The notes under the pieces were generated by a model. That model had not been told where the DNA came from. It saw only the letters and a list, made by a program, of their open reading frames with translations, and did not search any database. A stretch of DNA of 64,000 bases from positions 1,364,001 through 1,428,000 of the forward strand of contig RQOL01000772.1 of assembly GCA_013076295.1 (NCBI GenBank), read 5' to 3'. The DNA comes from Sanderia malayensis (lineage: Eukaryota; Cnidaria; Scyphozoa; Semaeostomeae; Pelagiidae). Positions 1 to 12,961 of the stretch are shown in pieces (position 1 is the stretch's first letter; every line of letters begins with the position of its first letter). Both the position numbers and the translations under genes were made by a program.

Positions 1-1294
1 AAAAATGTGTTTTTGTGCTATGCGAAACAATGCGAAGTAATGTAGTACTAGGAGGTGAATTAATCGTAAATGTTTAAATATTCTTATTTATCTGTGTAAA
101 TGCGTTTGAAGTGAATGAATGAATGAAAAGAAATGCGATGCTAAACCTGTTATTACTCCCTGCTTATTCAAATTTAGCTGTGGCAAACATTACTTAGTGT
201 TTTGTTTCCAGGGGGTAAAGCATTGCCTTTCACAACTCGATGTACGGTTGAATGACGTAATCTCCTTCCACAAGCTTTTTCATTCAAAAAATGTCTTTCT
301 TTAGAGAACAGACTGAGAAAGCCACCATAACTGAGATCCAAGCAAACCACGTTGAATGAATAATGAATAATAACATATATTGAACTAATTTACTAAGAAA
401 AACATTCAGGAGACATTTGAAATAAGAGGAGCGTTGTCTCTCGCTATCTTGAGCATTCTCGTTTTGTTGACAAAATTGACATCGAGAAAGCTCGAGATGA
501 GACAATCGTAATTTGTGAGCTTCGAGTTCAATGCGGTATACACACTGGACAGCACTTGGAAATAACAGGTTTCTCGGCATGAACGCTGCTCGTAGCAATG
601 TTAAAACATTCACAAGAATCTACTCGTGGTAAATGGGCGTACTTTTACGATTTTGGCCCCCGGCGGCATGGTCTCTCGTTTCCAGAACGAGAAAAGCCAC
701 AACATGCCATTTTTTACATGAAATCACAAATGCTAAATGCGCGCAATAGCGGTAACATGCACGAGACAGCCTCCAACAACTTTGTCCCAACTCACCCCGT
801 ATTTCAAACGCAAGCCTCATATGCAACATATAAAATAACCTTGACTATGCAGTGGCGATCGGGTGATGTACTAGTAAGCCAATGCATCACCACAGTAAAA
901 GCCCGCATATAAAAACCTGCAAATTTAGCATCCGGGCTATGTTAAATAAACAATAGAATATCGTCTCTTCTATTGTTTTGGGCAGGTTTATCACCCCCGA
1001 GGTTCTTAATTGGTTCTTATGCGCGGTTTTTTTACTGTATCGCAAATGCAATGGGAATTAACGATCTAAAATGAAACTTTAAAACTCTTAACAGCTTTCC
1101 AACCAGAGTCAGAATCATACACTGGAACATCGACATAACTTTACATAAACGTAACGAACTCTTGACGTAATAAAATATTGATTGTCTCTTTTAACATCCC
1201 GTCAAATGGGGTTTTATTGCAGTTCGAGTGAACGATACTAAAAATTAGAACCCTAATATACGACTACGATAATCAATTTGTAAAATTCATCTAC
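1..1294. other. 3' flank of the OSBP gene, no supported gene
   Basis: No convincing gene is visible. Short open frames occur on both strands and overlap each other, with no homology I recognise. An AATAAA lies at 944-949 on the plus strand. On the minus strand AATAAAA (plus TTTTATT, 1212-1218) sits about 80 bp past the OSBP stop codon and is the likely polyadenylation signal of that gene. A short palindrome of the CAATAG/CTATTG type, which recurs in this window, lies near 950-977. Confidence 0.6.
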
Positions 1295-4200
1295 TCAACT
1301 GTCATATAATCTTGGACATGTGTTAAAGTCGTTTTTCTCCTTCGCCTCCCAATAGCCTCCTTTATAAACAAAAATGTCTAAATCACAATACTCGTCCTTT
1401 GTTTTCTCGAACCATGTCGGAGAGTAATCCTCGTACACGCGCCCCGCGCGACGCGCCTCCTCAGCCTCGGTCTCACGCTTCCTCCGCCGCGCCCGCTGGC
1501 ATTCCTCTAAGCGGAGCTTTATCTGGTTGGCCTTATCGAAATCGCCGTCCTCCATGGCTCGCTGATCTGGCCGGAGGCGAGAATCAGTTGGAGCCACGTC
1601 TGGTTCTATTTCATTCAATGAACACGTGAACTCCGAGAAATTGTACATCTGGGCGGCCTCGGGCCTGTAAGAAAACAGGGTCGCTACGTATAATTTCCAA
1701 AAACAATAAACCTGTCACTAATAAACGCCCACTCCAAGCAACCCGGGCGACTATTCAGGAAAATCCGGCGTGCCGGGGCTTCTTCGACACTTCACATATA
1801 ACACAAGCCCTTCTCCCACCTATATGGTATTATATCCACCCTTTCATCCATCATCTCTTTCAGCATCATTAAACTTAATTTGAAAATTTAACAAAAAAAA
1901 CTCACTTGAGAGGTTTCTTGGACCAAAGCAGCGTTGGGGGTAGCGTTTGAGGATTCCCACTCTTGCTAATCGGGGTACCTTGGGGCACTTTAGAGCCAGG
2001 CTTCAGCAACGGGTCTCTGTACACGACTTTGGCGCATTCTGCTTTCTGGTCCCAAATTCCAGATATGACGTAACGGGTCACTTTGTGGCTGTCTACCACG
2101 TAGCCAGTAACCTAAGGAAATAACATAACCACAAGTATTACCCCCTGAGCAATGCCAATGCGTATTGTTTATCAATACAAAATAGATATATTGACGGGTG
2201 CTTACCCTTTTGGGCTTCTCCTTTGAAAAGTAACTATATGCATGGTATTTAAGATGGCACTTCTCGCCAGTTGTATGATTAACAATATTCATTTCACCAG
2301 ACTAGAAGAGAACGTAGGAGAGCATGCTAAGACCAATCATAGGAAGGCATGATCAAAGCAAAAAGTAGTATAGTTAAACATTCGTATACAGAACAATTGT
2401 CGGATCCATGATTCGGTCCGTTGTAGAAAGGTCGCTACTGTGTAGAGGTCGCTTTAGCAAAGAGTGGACTAAACTTTAAACGTCTGGGTGTCCACTACAT
2501 AGAAATGGCCATCAGTAGGGGTGTCCACTACATAGAGGTGGCTGTTAGTAGAGGTGTCCACTGTATAGAGGTGGCTGTTAGTAGAGGTGTCCACTGTATA
2601 GAGGTGGCTGTGAGTAGAAGTGTCCACTGTATAGAGGTGGCTGTTAGTATAGGTGTCCACTGTATAGGTGGCTATAAGGTGTACACTACATAGAGGTGGC
2701 TGTTAGTAGATGCGTCCACTGTATAGAGGTGGTTCTTAGTAAAGGATAGAGGTGGCTCTTACTAGAGGTGTCCACTGAATAGTTTAGCTCTGAGCGATTC
2801 TAACACAAAATTCATGTTCATGCTCGAATCACAAAGAGTTCGAATAAAAGAAGCTTGTGTTATAAGTGCGGTTCTCTGGAAACCTTTGCTACATGACTTC
2901 GAATCATATAGAGTCGTGCAGTATTCTGCGCGTTAAGTGGTATAACAGTTGAGTATAATGTTGAATTATGCAATATTCAGCTACCTGATCGATCCATAGT
3001 TTTCCGACAATTATATTATTGACAGTTGTGCAGACTTTCTTCCACGTGTAGTGATTGCCAGAGCGCGTGAATTTACAATGCGCAGTGCCGATTGGATTGA
3101 CAAGAAGGTACTTGCCGCGGAATTTGCTGCTCATCGTGAAATTCTGCCACAGAGTCCAGCCTTTTCCCTCAGCGTGATGGGCAATTGACGGGGGGTGGTG
3201 ACTGACCTAGGATCAGAGGATCAATGATCAATGATAATACATCAATATATAACAATGATCAATGATAATACATCAATATATAACAATGATCAATGATAAT
3301 ACATCAATATATAACAATGATCAATGATAATACATCAATATATAACAATGATCAATGATACAAACTAGTAGATCTACATGCCAACACATGCCAACACAGT
3401 GGTAAAAACCGACGATGGTAAAAATGACACTTGGAAAAGTACGAAAAAAGGCTATCAACCCATGAACTTTTCCTTGTTCTCTCGATCAAACCGCTTTAAT
3501 TATCGTGCAAAAAGAATTTTATTGATATGGTATAAGATTTTCTCCAGAGAAATTATTTGGGTGGGGGTGGGTGGTGCGATACGTTGAAAACTTGCAAAAG
3601 TCGTTCCAGGACTGTTGCCCACTACTCAACATATAACAACCAATAGATTGGGAACCTCCAGATAACAAACTAACAAAAAAAACAGTTGGGTGCACAACTT
3701 ACAGGGTCTTATACGCGGTTACTAACTGCACATAGCATTGACTGGTAAATGAAGCCACAAAAAGGCACACAAGAAACTTTTAACACAGTATTCACCTGCT
3801 CTGCTAGAGATCTCCATCCCAAATCATCAGCTCTGTCCATTTCATACGTCTCTCCGAGTAGCGGGTTAAACGGCTTGCCAGTGCGCACAGCGGTGGACGC
3901 GTAGCATGATATTGAGAACGCTGCTATGTGGCAGATCTGTTCAACAGACGACTCGCAAGCTTCCGCGCGGTCTAAAATATCCGCGTACTCCAGCTCTTCC
4001 GTCAAGCGCTGCGTCATCGAAAGCGGCTCGTTGAAGTTCACCTGTAATCAATCCAATATCTGGTCAATTCACCTTATTCACAATACCATCCCAAACTTGC
4101 AGTATATATATGTATGACTAGCCGGGGGAGCTCGCTACGCTCGCTTTCAGCGCAAACAAAGCTAAAAATTTGATTCATCTCGAGCTTGCTTTGTTTATAT

Positions 4201-7200
4201 CCAAAATTTACTGTTCATCGTCAACCAGATCAGCTCTGATTAACGACATCACAATGCAAAAATGTTTTATAAAATCAAATATGAATTCTTCCCAATCGAT
4301 CCCCGAGCAACGGTAAATGACATTCTTTAATACCGAGCAGGTTAATGAAGTGTACGAAATGCAATACATACTTACCGGCATGGGTATTTTGGTAAGCTCC
4401 TTACCGATGCAATTCTTCATAATGCTCCATAGATTAATGCTAGCATTAGGCCGTACACCGATCTGCGTCCTATACTTCCTTTTAACCAGCTTCTTAACTT
4501 GATCAGGCTTCGCAATGGTTTGCTACAAAACAAAAAAAATCAGTGTGCACACAAATCAGTTAGCAAAGAGATACTTCAGGTAATAAAGACTACAGGCTTC
4601 TATGTGCGTCCATAGTAAAACCATTACCAAAAAAACCATAACTGAAATTCATTGTTAGCCGCGCTGTTTAGTTTTATATCGTGTATATATGTTGTTGGTT
4701 GTGTTAATTTGAAGCTGGCCATTGGCAGTAAGAGTTAGCTAAGAGTTCAAAGTCTTGGTCACATTCAAACAAACTAAACGTCACAAAACATATTCGATAA
4801 CTTTGAAATGTTTTGGTCATGTAATATCAAACTCGTGTGGAAAAACGTGCGAAGAAATTTTAAGCAATAAACAAAATATCAGGCGACAATTCAAAAAGCA
4901 AACATCTCCAAGATCAAGAATGATCGTAAAACAAACATCACAAACAAGTACCTTGTGTTCTGGGACCAAATTGTGGTTCATCCTATAAGCCATAGTCCCA
5001 TCAAGGCGAAGAGGACAGTACTCAGCTATATCCATGACTAACCAACAAGAATAGACAAGCGAAAAGGACCAACATGTATTTCTCACAACTCACTCGCCTC
5101 AACAAGACACGAATGAATGCACAACAACAACAACCAAATGTGTACTGTGAAGGTGGCCATGGGTATAATGCGGAATGCGGAATAGAATCACAAAACACAC
5201 ATCACGTCAAGCGACACACGTGTGATGAAAATCACGCAAATGTCTGCAACCGTATATATTTGATCTACTAAATAGCAACGCTATTTCCTCGCTGGTACCC
5301 ACACCAGCATGTTGATTCCAATTCATTCCTCATTCCATGTCACCACATCCCATTCCGCCTTTTACAGATAGCGTAGTATCAAGATTTCGAATCAACTCGA
5401 AACGAACTTCTTTCATTCCATTTCTGTACCACAGAAATATTTGTAAGCAAGAAATATCAAAAACATCTGCCCATGTATCATAACACATTCATTCACACTA
5501 TACTCACATGCAGTCGATATGTCAATGCAGCAATCAATTAATCAGAAATTCAATGTACACATCGTGATAAAAAGATCTCGTTAGCCAGCATCAATCTCTA
5601 TTGTTGCATCACATTGCATTAAATCAGATGTCCTCGCACAATGGCTTGCCAGTGAGAGCTCATCAACTCCAATTTAATCAACTCCGTATGACCAAAACTA
5701 GAGGCTGTACATAGAATGCTGTGGGCGATGTGTATAGCCCTATCACCTTAATAAGCAATTTCAAATCCAGCTCATATCTCTCACACAATAACGATCATCT
5801 TATTAAAAAGCTCACCTTATCAAGAAGCGCTGTCAACGCTAATGAAGCCTCGCGCATGACAATCATATACCTCCCTCCTTTATCACAAATTCGTACAAAT
5901 CTATCAGTGAACAACGATTGTATACAACTCACCGAGAATTGCCCTTGCAAATCGTAGGACACTGCTCTTCTGTGTCCCATCTCCGCTTGGTCCAACGTTC
6001 CCAGCTGTCTCTCAGACACCGATCGCTTAATCAACAATCCCTGCTCCTCCTCCGCACGACCCAAGTTCTCCGGCTCCGCAGCAAACGCCATAATTGACGA
6101 CGTGGACGATATGGCGTCACTGATCGATTCATCGTTGTCGGAATATTGGTCATTCCCGGACACGACAGAGGGGGACTTCATGCCGAACGCCTCGGGATGT
6201 TCGGACATTGCGTCGAAAAACTCGTCGTGATCCTCGTCTTCTTCATCTTCCTGTGAGATCGTCCCCCCGGGACTGCGACACATCTGTTGATTGTTGTTGG
6301 GATGTGCACCGCTGGGCAATGCGATTGTCGACATGCTTCTCATATCAACGGTCTTGCATTTCATCTCGAGTTTGTTGTGCTGTTTGGCCAGTGTCTCCAC
6401 TGTCTCTTCCAATCGCTGTCTGCGCTGTCGTTCGAAGAGCAGCAGTTTCTGGAACTTCTTCTCGTACGCATGCGCAAGGCTCAGGAAATCGTCGCACGCC
6501 TGCGGATTGAAACGAAGCATGTAAAAAATAAAAATACATTTCGCACCCACTCTCTTTCAACCGCTCCCTCCAATAAACGCCCACCCTAAAATCAAAAACT
6601 GTGAACTAATTCTTATACTTTCACTGTTTTGTTCAAATAATTTTGCAAAATATTTTTCTAATTTTGCAAATTATTTAATAAGCCCCCGGGCGCTTATTAG
6701 AGGAAATACGGTACGTAACGGGATATGCAGTACAGCAACTGCGTATAAGAGTCTGTAAGATGTATATCCAGCCTATTGTTCGAATACAATAACCTATTGT
6801 TTCTTTTATTGTTATAAGTATGAATATCATCCCAGAACATTTAAATCTCTTGGTTCTCATATGCGGCTGCTTACTGCATTTGTCAGAGAAAGGTGATTGA
6901 AAGGCAAATAAATTGACTCCGAATAACAAGACCTTTGACTGAGGTCCTTGAGTCCTCAATGCCACAATGAATCAACTTCACAAGCTATTCAAAAGCACAC
7001 AACGACACAAGCTATTCAAAAGCACACCACGACATTAAGAGTAGAAATAAGGTAATAGTGAATAGGGTGACTGCTAAATAAAACAGAGTTGCTTCAAGAC
7101 TCACATTGATCATTGCATTGGATGTGATTCTAAACAACTGCGTCTTCTCGTTGATGCTTTTCAGTTTGCTATTCATCTCCTGTGCATCTCTGCTGTTAAT

Positions 7201-10200
7201 CGAGCAATCAACAGCTTCATTCGACGCACGTGTCTGCTCTTTGTCGAGCAGGTCTCCGAGAGACCTTTGCAACGAGGCACCGTGATTGTTAACGAGGCTA
7301 TTGCACGTTGTCAGGTCCTCAAGCTTGCTTGACAACGACTTGGCAGTCAGGTCGTCCCCAGTCTCCTCTTCGCTGTCGCTGTCATCATTAGCTGTGAAGC
7401 GAATAAATGACGTCATAAGCAAATGAATGCGATAGACAAAAGACTATTCAAGGTGGGGTCCAATTATGACGAGGATTGAAGATCTTACTGCAATCATAGC
7501 CATGCAATGAAGATGACTATCTACGGCTAGGAAGATGACTGTCAGCTGCTAGCAAGATGGCTATCTACTGCTAGGAAGATGGCTATCTGCTGCTAGCAAG
7601 ATGACTATCAACTGCTAGCAAGATGACTATCTACGGCTAGCAAGATGACTATCTACTGCTAGCAAGATCATTATCTACTGCTAGCAAGATCACTATCTAG
7701 TGCTAGCAAGATGACTATCTAGTGCTAGCAAGATGATTGTCTGCGGCTCAACATGATTATCTGCGGCTAGAAAGATGACTATCTATGGCTAGAAAGATGA
7801 CTATCTGTCTTTAAACCTCGAGGTTTCCTTCCAGAACTTCTGCACACCAAGAAACATCACCCAGCTAAATCGATTTATAATTTTGCCTTCGATACAGCAA
7901 ACCTCTGTATACTTACTAACACTTTCTCGTTGTAAAACTTTCAACACAAGTCGCTGAAACACTTGGCTAGCCACAGACAGGCGTCGTTCCAGCTTCAATA
8001 ACGGCATAGCTTGATTACAAGACACTAAACCCTTTTGTACATGATTGCAATGGACGCAAGGCCAAAATTTGCTTTTGTAAACAAATTCATTATTGGCACG
8101 TCTCACCGTGTTGTATATCATTCATTATTATGCAAACATAGACAGGTTATTGGGAATAAGAAAGATCCGTGCAGGTCACCAAACTTTCGCTTGTTGAATT
8201 TACAGGTATGCATTCATGATTGCACGTGAACCAGATGGCAGGGAAAAGGAAGGGGTTGTGGGCAGAAAAACAGGTGGGAGAGCATCCCTGCGGTTGGGCG
8301 CATGTAGATTCAAGGGAAACAAACTAAACGGCTACGATGGTGGATCGGAAACGTTTGATAAGTCTTGTTCTAAGCTAAGGTGGGGGATTCCAGCTCCTAC
8401 GCAGTAGCGTAGGGGGTCAACTGCCGTTTTGTCGGAAAATTGCTGATCTTGTCGGAAAATAAATTTCTTCTGTTTACGTTCAGTTATAGTTTCCTTATCT
8501 TATATTAATAGCTTTAAAGAAACAAAAATGCTTATTAACTTTTGTCGGAAAATCTGAATTTCCTATCTACGCCATTGCTCCTACGTCATTACCTGCAAGT
8601 GTTCTATACTACAACTAGCAAAAGGCGGCGGACACGCGAAGTAATCGGTTCTGATTAAGATTGATTACGTTCCCGTAAGATCACCCTCCGTCGGAGACGC
8701 AAAATAATAAAATTTTATTTGGAATCATTCAAATCCTCGTACTTCCATCCATTCCCCGACCATATGGTCCATAGAATCCCAGAGCCGTCTATCAATGAAA
8801 ACAGAGGATCCCTAATAGATCAATAAATACAAACTGCAAGCTACCTGATTCAAGCATTTTGATGGCCTTGCTTTTAGCCAGCTCGAGTGCAGTTACCCAT
8901 CGCTGTCTCTCGATTTCTGATCCGGCCCTGAGATGATACACCTGACTGCCCGCATTGGATATGACAAAGCTACTTGCGTCTATCGTATCAATGAATGCAC
9001 CGGCCAGGTTTATCGTTCCTCTGCAAGTGTGATTCATCTCCACGGGATTCCTTGAATAAAGCAAGCAGCAATTTAACAATATCTGACAGTAGAATGTTGA
9101 CATAAAACAATCTATTATCATATGACATAAAACAATCTCTAATGGTTACATAAGACAATCCATAATCATGACATGTGATCAGAGCGGATGGGTCCATGGA
9201 AAAAGACATCCTTTTGGGGGATGTTCCAGGAGTAAGAAGACGAGGAAGACCTGGAACTAGATGGATTGATACCGTTGACAAGACGGTCAATTTGACAACA
9301 GGAAATATGGAAAAAGCATGTAGAGATCGAAGTAAATGGAGAGGAATTGTATACAGCGGTCACCAGGGGACGACATCGACCTGATGAACTGTTTGTTTTT
9401 TGTTAAGAATGTAGCGAAATGTCTTTATCAGCAAAGACTGTGCTGATACTATGGTGGACAGAGCAAATTTAATTAATACGAATAACGAGCAAAGGACGCT
9501 GATTGGCTCATATTCGAGGTTTTCTCGCTATTGGGATAATCAGAAAACAAAGTAATGATCACCATGGCGTAAAACTCCGTGATGTTCTTTGTGCGTTATT
9601 CTTATCACTACACCATCCTCATATGAAACTACCGGAATGCTTCGATTAAACGCCCCCTTCTTTTAAACCCCCTCCCCTCGAATAAAGCCCCCCTATTTCG
9701 AAGCATTATGGTATCTATAAATATGATATTTGAACTCCTTAAAAGTAGAATTTAATTTACCCTCTCAGATTTGACTCCCCATATGCAAAAAGCACTGGTT
9801 TACTTCTGTTCAAGTCATGTTGGACTCAAATTCGATAATCATGTATGCATTTCACAATAAGGTTAAAAACAGCGTTGTTTACTCCGCAAAAATAAATTCA
9901 AATACCAAAACATATCTGCTGCATTCACAAGCAGACTCAAGCTTACCCATCATCGGGTTTTTAACTCTATGGAAGTTCACTGGAAAAGGCAAGAATTGGT
10001 GGTGGACACTTGGAGGGTAAGGGAGTGTGGTTGCCCCCTTACTCTACAAGACAATGGTATTTCGCTCTGAAACAATGGACAAATGTGATGTCATCTTGTC
10101 AAAACAATAGGTTTGCCCCCTCCAAATATTAGTTTCATACACAGTGGATACAGAAAAATTATTGTCAGATGCATTGGATTAAGGTTAGGGTTATACATGC

Positions 10201-11545
10201 TCTGTAATATATAAACAACTTATTCACTTCTCCTTCAGGATAAATAACAAATAACAACAAAATAACAACAAGGACTTTAACAATATTAAAAACTAACATT
10301 CTTGACAAGTGTCTGCCACTGGCAAAAATATTATTTTTCCTAATACCTGAGACATCTTAATAAAAGAATACATTACTTCAATATTTTAATGTACCTCAAT
10401 AAGTGGAGACTAAATTACTATACTACATAATTTTTTACAAACAAGACTATAAAAACCAGATAGATTCAGGTTTCTCAGTTCTTTCTCTTTTCAATTTTAA
10501 CTTAGTTAATTGTATATTTTAGAATACTGTAATAGGGTGTGACCAGTTTTAAAACTTATTCTAAAAATTTATGTTGGATAATATATTTCAGCTGATATTT
10601 TTGCAATTCATTATTCTCACTCCATGCCCAACTGAATAGTATGGCACATTGCAACAAGATCCTGGGTGCACAAAGGGCCGTCTTCATTGTTCTATTGTTT
10701 ATCACAAGTGCACAAGTGCCACATATTTCAGACAAGATTCCATGCACTATGGCATAGTTTTATTTCATTTGATTTTACAAAGATTTTAAATCATTAATCA
10801 TTTAGGATGCAGATGCAATATTTATTTCCCTCCAGGAAATATGGCTTGAAGATTAAACCAAGCAAAAACAGCTTGATTTATATGGATTTGAGATAAAAGT
10901 GAATAATTCTCCAATCAAATTGATTGCTTCTGTAAGATTTCTTTTAGTCTCTATCAATCCATTTGTCTAAATATATTTACCAATCCTAATTCAATTCTAG
11001 ACAATTCCTATTATCTTCAAATGTTAATCACGCCTGTGCAAAAAAATGAGAAAACTGAGTTTTTGTTTCGAGAAACTTGTTTTTCTTGATATTTTCATAA
11101 TATAGCGCATTGATTATTCACTAAAAAAACCCTTGGTTTGTAATTTATATTTTCCTACCGAAGCTCTTGAAAATAGCACGAAGGTTAGGCTACCTGGAAA
11201 TAACACTTTGTTTTCTTTTTTATTTCACTGACAGGTTGGAATTCAAGTTCACTTATCTTCACAACAACGAAAATATTTGCGGTTATATGAAAACCAGAAG
11301 TAACAGTATAGCATGTTTTGCATAGTACAAACAGACTAAGTATTATACTAGAAGTATTTCGAGAAATGAAATGTCTTGAAGGCAAGATTTTATCAGCTAA
11401 TAATATTCGTTTTCATGACATACCTGTAATACGACAACAGGCCATTGGATAAAACGAACCATCTCTTCTGATATCCCTTTATGTAATTCGTCCATTTCCA
11501 CAAATAACCTCGAAACTGGTCGGGGCAAACTCTACCGTCGGGCAT
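1295..11545 (-). CDS. OSBP: Oxysterol-binding protein (OSBP1/2 type), ten coding exons
   Basis: Lipid-transfer protein that in animals exchanges sterol and PI4P at ER-Golgi contact sites. Coding exons, in transcript order: 11545-11424, 9050-8845, 7391-7105, 6499-5933, 4522-4376, 4041-3796, 3206-2985, 2301-2206, 2111-1906, 1664-1295. All phases agree and give about 822 residues, close to vertebrate OSBP. An N-terminal PH domain carries [19 protein letters not shown] (about residues 13-31). A coiled-coil region follows, containing [14 protein letters not shown] motif, EFFDA (about 298-302), lies in a run of acidic residues and should bind VAP on the ER. The C-terminal ORD contains [29 protein letters not shown] and the family signature VSHHPP (about 526-531), whose two histidines bind the PI4P phosphate. 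The linker after FFAT is longer than in humans. Start chosen at the ATG just before the PH domain; a longer N terminus is possible (see 11546-11969). Introns hold several minisatellites and a retroelement fragment. Confidence 0.93.
2470..2790. repeat. 33-bp minisatellite in an OSBP intron
   Basis: About nine imperfect tandem copies of a unit beginning GTGTCCACTGTATAGAGGTG. Because 33 is a multiple of three, both strands show short repetitive open frames here that are not genes. It lies in the intron between OSBP exons 3206-2985 and 2301-2206. Confidence 0.85.
3212..3358. repeat. About 31-bp AT-rich tandem repeat
   Basis: Four to five near-perfect copies of a unit starting GATCAATGATAATACATCAA. 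It sits in the OSBP intron immediately upstream (transcript sense) of the exon that encodes VSHHPP, starting only a few bases from its splice acceptor at 3207-3208. Confidence 0.85.
7497..7803. repeat. About 22-bp minisatellite (GCTAGCAAGATGACTATCTA)
   Basis: Roughly fourteen imperfect copies of a 22-bp unit built on GCTAGCAAGATGACTATCTA, with single-base variants and a few shortened units. It lies in the OSBP intron between exons 9050-8845 and 7391-7105. Confidence 0.85.
8400..8585. mobile_element. Dispersed MITE-like repeat, copy 1
   Basis: This stretch contains repeated GTCGGAAAAT words and ends in TATCTACGCCATTG. It matches, in inverted orientation, a segment at 23525-23785 in the dehydratase gene. 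Shared parts include the tract around AAATGCTTATTAA and the TTCTGTTTACGTTCAG block. Ends of the form TGGCGTA-ATAG resemble terminal inverted repeats. No coding capacity is visible, so it is a non-autonomous element or fragment within an OSBP intron. Confidence 0.6.
9150..9390 (+). pseudogene. Non-LTR retrotransposon reverse-transcriptase tail fragment
   Basis: The plus-strand frame at 9175-9384 encodes about 69 residues with [18 protein letters not shown] followed by DRSKWRGIV. This GRP-x-x-RW-x-D ... DR-x-x-WR pattern is typical of the C-terminal end of LINE-type endonuclease/reverse-transcriptase polyproteins. No upstream polymerase domain is present, so it is a 5'-truncated relic lying antisense in an OSBP intron. 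Confidence 0.7.
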
Positions 11546-11969
11546 TTTGCAATAAAACAGTGAAACTCCTAAAGTCAATCGAACCACTTCACAACAGCAA
11601 ATGGGCTGGCCTCCATTCTTGTCTGCTTCCTCCGCCAACGTCAAACTGCAATGCAATGCAACAACAATAACTGGTCACATGACAAGGAACGGGCCTGGGG
11701 AGGAGAGACAATAAAAGGGGGTCAAAGACCACATGCGAGGGATACAAGGGTCAGTACCCCTTACTCCGTCCCCTTCACTTATTTTGGTAACAATATACCA
11801 ATACTTACTTCCTCTGTTTTACTCGGCGTCTCTTCCTGTACGTCTCAAATTGCTGATCCTCCAACAAGGATATATCAACTAAACGTTCTTGAATTTCCTT
11901 GTCGATGTCAAGCCTTTTCGTGGAATAATGACTTCTCCGATTTGAACTGTATTGACAGAAGTTCCCCAT
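11546..11969 (-). other. Possible upstream exons or N-terminal extension of OSBP
   Basis: Upstream of the chosen OSBP ATG the frame stays open to a good acceptor (GCATTGCAG) at about 11646, so the exon may run 11645-11424. A further open stretch, 11969-11809, starts with ATG in a good context (ACAATGGGG) and ends at a strong donor GTAAGT. The two join in phase and would add about 87 residues beginning MGNFCQYSS and containing a basic KRRRVKQR segment. Vertebrate OSBP has no such sequence. It could equally be a spliced 5' leader with an upstream open frame. The splice sites are visible; coding status is inference. Confidence 0.4.
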
Positions 11970-12961
11970 TGTCTGCGCAAACCGAATCCAACGCAGCACA
12001 ATAAAATATTCTGGAACCAACCAATTGATGTTATTCTCTTCTGGTGCTAATCAAGATAACTTTATGTTGACCATATATATATTTTAATACCAACAAGTGT
12101 ATAACACGAGATGTAAAGATAGCAGGAATAAAAAATGCAAGCTCTGTTTCCAAAAAAAGCCAACTTTGTTGTCCTTCCTGAGCTCGAATAGCACCCCTGT
12201 ATTCATCAACTTATTGTTTTCTTTGTTTATGATCGCCAAACCACAGATATTTGATACAAAGTAAACACAAAAGACTTGAACAAAGAATGCAGTAAAGAGA
12301 TGGTCCAACCTGCCTGCCCTGGCACGTCAGCTACGTAAATCCGACCTGAGCATTGTATCGAGCTGCGTGCAACTGAACAGTGAAAATATTTGGCAAGATT
12401 TGTTTCTAAATCTCTATTGAATTTACCGACATCGCATTTAACAATGATTTCGTTTGCATGTGATGTGAGTCGGGTAAAAAATAATCTGTAATTCTTATTG
12501 TGACGAGAAGACAAACATGTGTTGGATATATTTCGTAAAAAGGCAAAATTTCAGTGCTGCAATTGTTCCGCAGGACACCTGCACAAAAATACATTGATTA
12601 GTTTGGATAGTTTGAAAAGTTCCGTCCTGTATGAAGAAGGGATGGTACCAGCAATATTTAGATATCCTTGCAAATATCTTTGTACAATTAAATACAACAG
12701 TTTCTCCTGCTAAGTGTATGTGAATAATTTGAAAATTGTTCAAAAAACAAAAAGCAAGCTGCTCTGCGACAGATGCAATTTATACAATTTCAGCTCGACC
12801 ATAAAACAAGCAGTTACACCGTAAAACAACTATCAATATTAAAGTTCTTTGTTTTCCAACCGCATAGTCCACCGAGCCAAAATATCAATTGCATTCGTTT
12901 ACAAACTTCTACCTGTCCATATATTGCGGTGTTGTCATTGAATGCAGTATTCAATAGCTAT
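11970..12961. other. Intergenic, OSBP upstream region
   Basis: AT-rich DNA between the OSBP 5' end and the 3' end of the Sel1-repeat gene, both on the minus strand. It should hold the OSBP promoter, but I see no clear TATA box, CpG-rich patch or conserved motif. Only short random open frames occur. Confidence 0.5.

Noticed and set aside
598..912. 104-codon plus-strand frame near the left edge
   Set aside because: Overlaps a comparable frame on the other strand, shows no domain or codon pattern, and has no splice partner. Treated as chance.
4952..5035. Exon-like stretch in an OSBP intron ([18 protein letters not shown])
   Set aside because: The acceptor would need a phase-1 predecessor, but the preceding OSBP exon ends in phase 0. 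Direct joining of the flanking exons gives a clean ORD sequence.
5805..5900. Open continuation past the FFAT exon ending in LALTALLDK with a GTGAGC
   Set aside because: Acceptor phase does not fit the neighbours and no OSBP homology is seen. Read as intron.
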